Shown here in pieces: positions 4,986-6,927 of a DNA stretch of 6,927 bases (the first letter of the stretch is position 1; the number at the start of each line of letters is the position of its first letter). The notes under the pieces were generated by a model, which did no database searches, was not told the DNA's origin, and worked only from the letters and a program-made list of their open reading frames with translations. This DNA comes from Deltaproteobacteria bacterium (GTDB taxonomy: Bacteria > Desulfobacterota > Desulfobacteria > Desulfobacterales > Desulfatirhabdiaceae). The DNA is taken from assembly GCA_026388755.1 (NCBI GenBank), contig JAPLJE010000607.1, forward strand, positions 2,449 through 9,375, written 5' to 3'. The position numbers were made by a program, and so were the translations under genes.

Positions 4986-6122
4986 CTAAAGGGCATGAAG
5001 CCGGATAATTTCAAGAACAAGCTCCGTTGTCAGAACCATATCGCTCAGACGAACCCACTCCCGCACAGTATGCATATCCCGCATGCCGGTTCCCAGAACG
5101 CCGGTCATGATTCCTTTTGAAAAAAAGACATTGGCATCCGCACCGCCGCCGGTGATTTTGGGAATCAACGTGCGTCCCAGATTTTGGGCGGCCTTCATGG
5201 CAAGGGTCACCACCGGGTGGTCCTCGGGGATGTGGGTGCGGGTAAAATCCGGCATAATCTCAACTTCCAGCCGGGGGTTGCCCGCTTCGGAAGACTGGGG
5301 GACATAATCCTGAACAGCGGTTTCAAAGGCAGACACAATGGTCCGGGTCAAATCCGCCAGCTTCTGGGGATCATGGCTTCTGACCTCGCCGTTTACCGTC
5401 ACCAGGCTGGGAATGATGTTGGTCGCCACGCCTCCCTGAATCACGCCGATATTGCAGGTGGTTTCCTGATCGATGCGGCCGAGCGTTAGGCTGGCAATGG
5501 CCTTACTGGCAATGGCGATGGCGTTGATGCCTTTTTCCGGAGCCGCGCCGGCGTGAGCGTCTTTTCCATATACCATAAATTTCAGGTGATTGGCACCTGG
5601 CGCGCGGGTGACAATTCCGGCGGTATCGGTTGCATCCAGAGCATAGCCGAATTTTGCGGTTAACCGGCTAAGATCCAAATTTTTAGCGCCCTGAAGCCCG
5701 ATTTCCTCGCAGATCGTCAGAACTATCTCCAGCGGGCCATGCGGGAAACGTTCTTCCTGAAGCACCGTGAGCACCTCCAGTAAAATGGCAACAGCGCTTT
5801 TGTCATCAGCTCCCAGAATGGTCGTTCCGTCGCTGCTAAACACGCCGTCCTTATAGACAGGTTTCACGCCGTTTCCAGGCTCGACCGTATCCATGTGCGC
5901 ATTTAGCATCAGAGCCGGAACATCCACGCTGCCCCTGAACCGCGCAATCAGATTTCCCGTGTTGCTGCCGACAGACTTTCCGGCATTGTCCACAAAGGTT
6001 TCCGCTCCCATGGCCTCGAGCATATTCTGAAGTTCACTGCAAATTGCCGCTTCATTTCTGGATACGCTGTCTATTTGAACCAGGCGACTGAATGTCTCCG
6101 CCAGTCTTTCCGGATTGATCAT
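4986..6122 (-). CDS. M20 family metallopeptidase, peptidase T-like
   Basis: This protein of 378 residues from the chosen start is a predicted cytosolic di-zinc exopeptidase of the PepT-like M20 branch, likely releasing amino acids from short peptides. Counting from the longer start at 6128 (380 residues), the family motifs are NAHMDTV with metal ligand His78 and Asp80, LGADDKSAV with the bridging Asp (108/109), CEEIG with catalytic Glu141 and ligand Glu142, LDATD with Asp165, and DMHTVREWV with His353. All expected metal and catalytic positions are present. The dimerisation region GKDAHAGAAPEKGINA also fits. The start at 6122 is preferred because GAGGAG (6134-6129) is six bases from it but directly touches the ATG at 6128. 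No signal peptide is seen. It follows the DUF711 gene by 15 bases, so the two are likely cotranscribed. True PepT is slightly longer, so the exact substrate is uncertain. Confidence 0.92.
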   Translation of the reverse strand: MINPERLAETFSRLVQIDSVSRNEAAICSELQNMLEAMGAETFVDNAGKSVGSNTGNLIARFRGSVDVPALMLNAHMDTVEPGNGVKPVYKDGVFSSDGTTILGADDKSAVAILLEVLTVLQEERFPHGPLEIVLTICEEIGLQGAKNLDLSRLTAKFGYALDATDTAGIVTRAPGANHLKFMVYGKDAHAGAAPEKGINAIAIASKAIASLTLGRIDQETTCNIGVIQGGVATNIIPSLVTVNGEVRSHDPQKLADLTRTIVSAFETAVQDYVPQSSEAGNPRLEVEIMPDFTRTHIPEDHPVVTLAMKAAQNLGRTLIPKITGGGADANVFFSKGIMTGVLGTGMRDMHTVREWVRLSDMVLTTELVLEIIRLHAL

Positions 6123-6128
6123 TTGCAT

Positions 6129-6134
6129 CTCCTC
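6129..6134 (-). promoter_or_regulatory. Ribosome binding site deciding the peptidase start
   Basis: GAGGAG on the minus strand has ideal six-base spacing to the ATG at 6122 and no spacing to the ATG at 6128. Translation therefore most likely begins at 6122 with MINPERL. Confidence 0.75.
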
Positions 6135-6137
6135 ATA

Positions 6138-6927
6138 TCAATTATTCATGCTCTGCAGCGGCGCCGGAATCAATCCGCCCAAGCGAATAAACCGGTTGTC
6201 GCCGTCACCGTTGTTGACCGCCATGATGACAGACTGCCCCAGAAGGCCTCCAAAAAAAGCGCTGTCTCCGGCTTTTTTTCCGGGAACAGGGATCAGCCGG
6301 GTTGCCGTTGTTTTTTTGTTAATCACGCCGATCGCCATCTCATCCGCAATGATTGCAGCAATGGTTTCCGCTGATGTGTCACCGGGACTGGCCACCATGT
6401 CGAGCCCAACGGAACAGACACAGGTCATGGCCTCAAGCTTTTCAATGGACAGGAGTCCGGCTCTTGCAGCCTCGCCGATATTCAGATCTTCGCTGACCGG
6501 AATAAAGGCGCCGCTCAGTCCGCCCACATGAGAACTGGCAAAGGCGCCGCCTTTTTTGACGGCATCGTTTAACATGGCAAGGGCAGCGGTGGATCCGGGG
6601 ACACCAATGCTTTTCAGCCCCAAACTTTGAAAAATCTCACCGACGCTGTCTCCGATATTGGGCGTCGGGGCGAGGCTCAGATCCACAACGCCGAACCGGA
6701 TGCCCAGAACCTGGGCCACTTCCCGGCCGATGAGCTCGCCGACACGGGTTACCTTGTAAGCGGTGCGCTTGATGATTTCCGAAATCTGTCCCAGATCGGG
6801 CCTGGCATCGGATGCCAGGGCACGGTCGATGGCTTTTTTGACCACGCCGGGACCACTGACTCCGACATTAATGACCGCATCGGACTCGCCGATGCCCAGA
6901 TAGGCACCGGCCATGAACGGAATATCT
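6138..6927 (-). CDS. DUF711 / UPF0210 (PFL-like) family protein, C-terminal part
   Basis: The frame is open from the right edge to a TGA at 6138-6140, showing 262 residues of what is usually a protein of about 450. The apparent ATG at 6914 is internal: the frame continues upstream as [11 protein letters not shown], a conserved family segment. Other family features are the glycine-rich [10 protein letters not shown], the block [35 protein letters not shown], and [15 protein letters not shown] with the following [16 protein letters not shown]. The biochemical function is not established; the family was named by structural likeness to pyruvate formate-lyase and is often encoded next to an ACT-domain protein, which would lie to the right of this window. 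It precedes the peptidase gene by 15 bases, so the two probably form an operon. No signal peptide can be assessed because the N-terminus is missing. Confidence 0.9.
   Translation of the reverse strand, partial: DIPFMAGAYLGIGESDAVINVGVSGPGVVKKAIDRALASDARPDLGQISEIIKRTAYKVTRVGELIGREVAQVLGIRFGVVDLSLAPTPNIGDSVGEIFQSLGLKSIGVPGSTAALAMLNDAVKKGGAFASSHVGGLSGAFIPVSEDLNIGEAARAGLLSIEKLEAMTCVCSVGLDMVASPGDTSAETIAAIIADEMAIGVINKKTTATRLIPVPGKKAGDSAFFGGLLGQSVIMAVNNGDGDNRFIRLGGLIPAPLQSMNN

Noticed and set aside
6075..6531. Plus-strand open frames over the peptidase and DUF711 genes
   Set aside because: They are antisense shadows of two well-supported minus-strand genes.

Overview
The window looks like a chromosomal segment of a Gram-negative, probably Desulfobacterota-like bacterium that has acquired a restriction-modification (R-M) island. 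The assignment rests on the style of the TrpF and the M20 peptidase / DUF711 pair and is only moderately certain. The left half (about 1-3110) is visibly AT-rich, and the right half, from trpF on, is clearly richer in G+C. This fits an acquired island beside resident genes.

Left region, 1-3120: a complete-looking type II R-M locus with a controller protein. On the minus strand lie, in transcription order, a small XRE-type controller (C, 1752-1492), a BamHI/BglII-like endonuclease (R, 1532-936) and a first DNA methyltransferase (M1, from 955 and running off the left edge). Each gene overlaps the next (41 and 20 bases), so the three are very probably one translationally coupled unit. A second methyltransferase of a different class (M2, 1921-3120, plus strand) is transcribed divergently and carries an N-terminal helix-turn-helix-like extension. 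The 168-base space between C and M2 contains a perfect 12-base palindrome, AGACTATAGTCT, which matches classical C-boxes, with a weaker C-box-like site about 17.5 bases away on the C side. The expected logic is that C activates and then limits its own operon, while M2 is made early to protect the host.

Middle region, 3107-4971: trpF (phosphoribosylanthranilate isomerase) starts inside the last codons of M2, so the island abuts trpF directly. No other trp genes are present. After a 152-base gap comes a 352-residue protein of unknown function built of two 166-residue copies about 90% identical to each other, evidently a recent tandem duplication.

Right region, 4986-6927: a minus-strand pair convergent with the duplicated gene. 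It holds a DUF711/UPF0210 family protein (C-terminal part only, running off the right edge) followed after 15 bases by a PepT-like M20 metallopeptidase. No RNA genes, insertion sequences, transposases or CRISPR arrays were seen.
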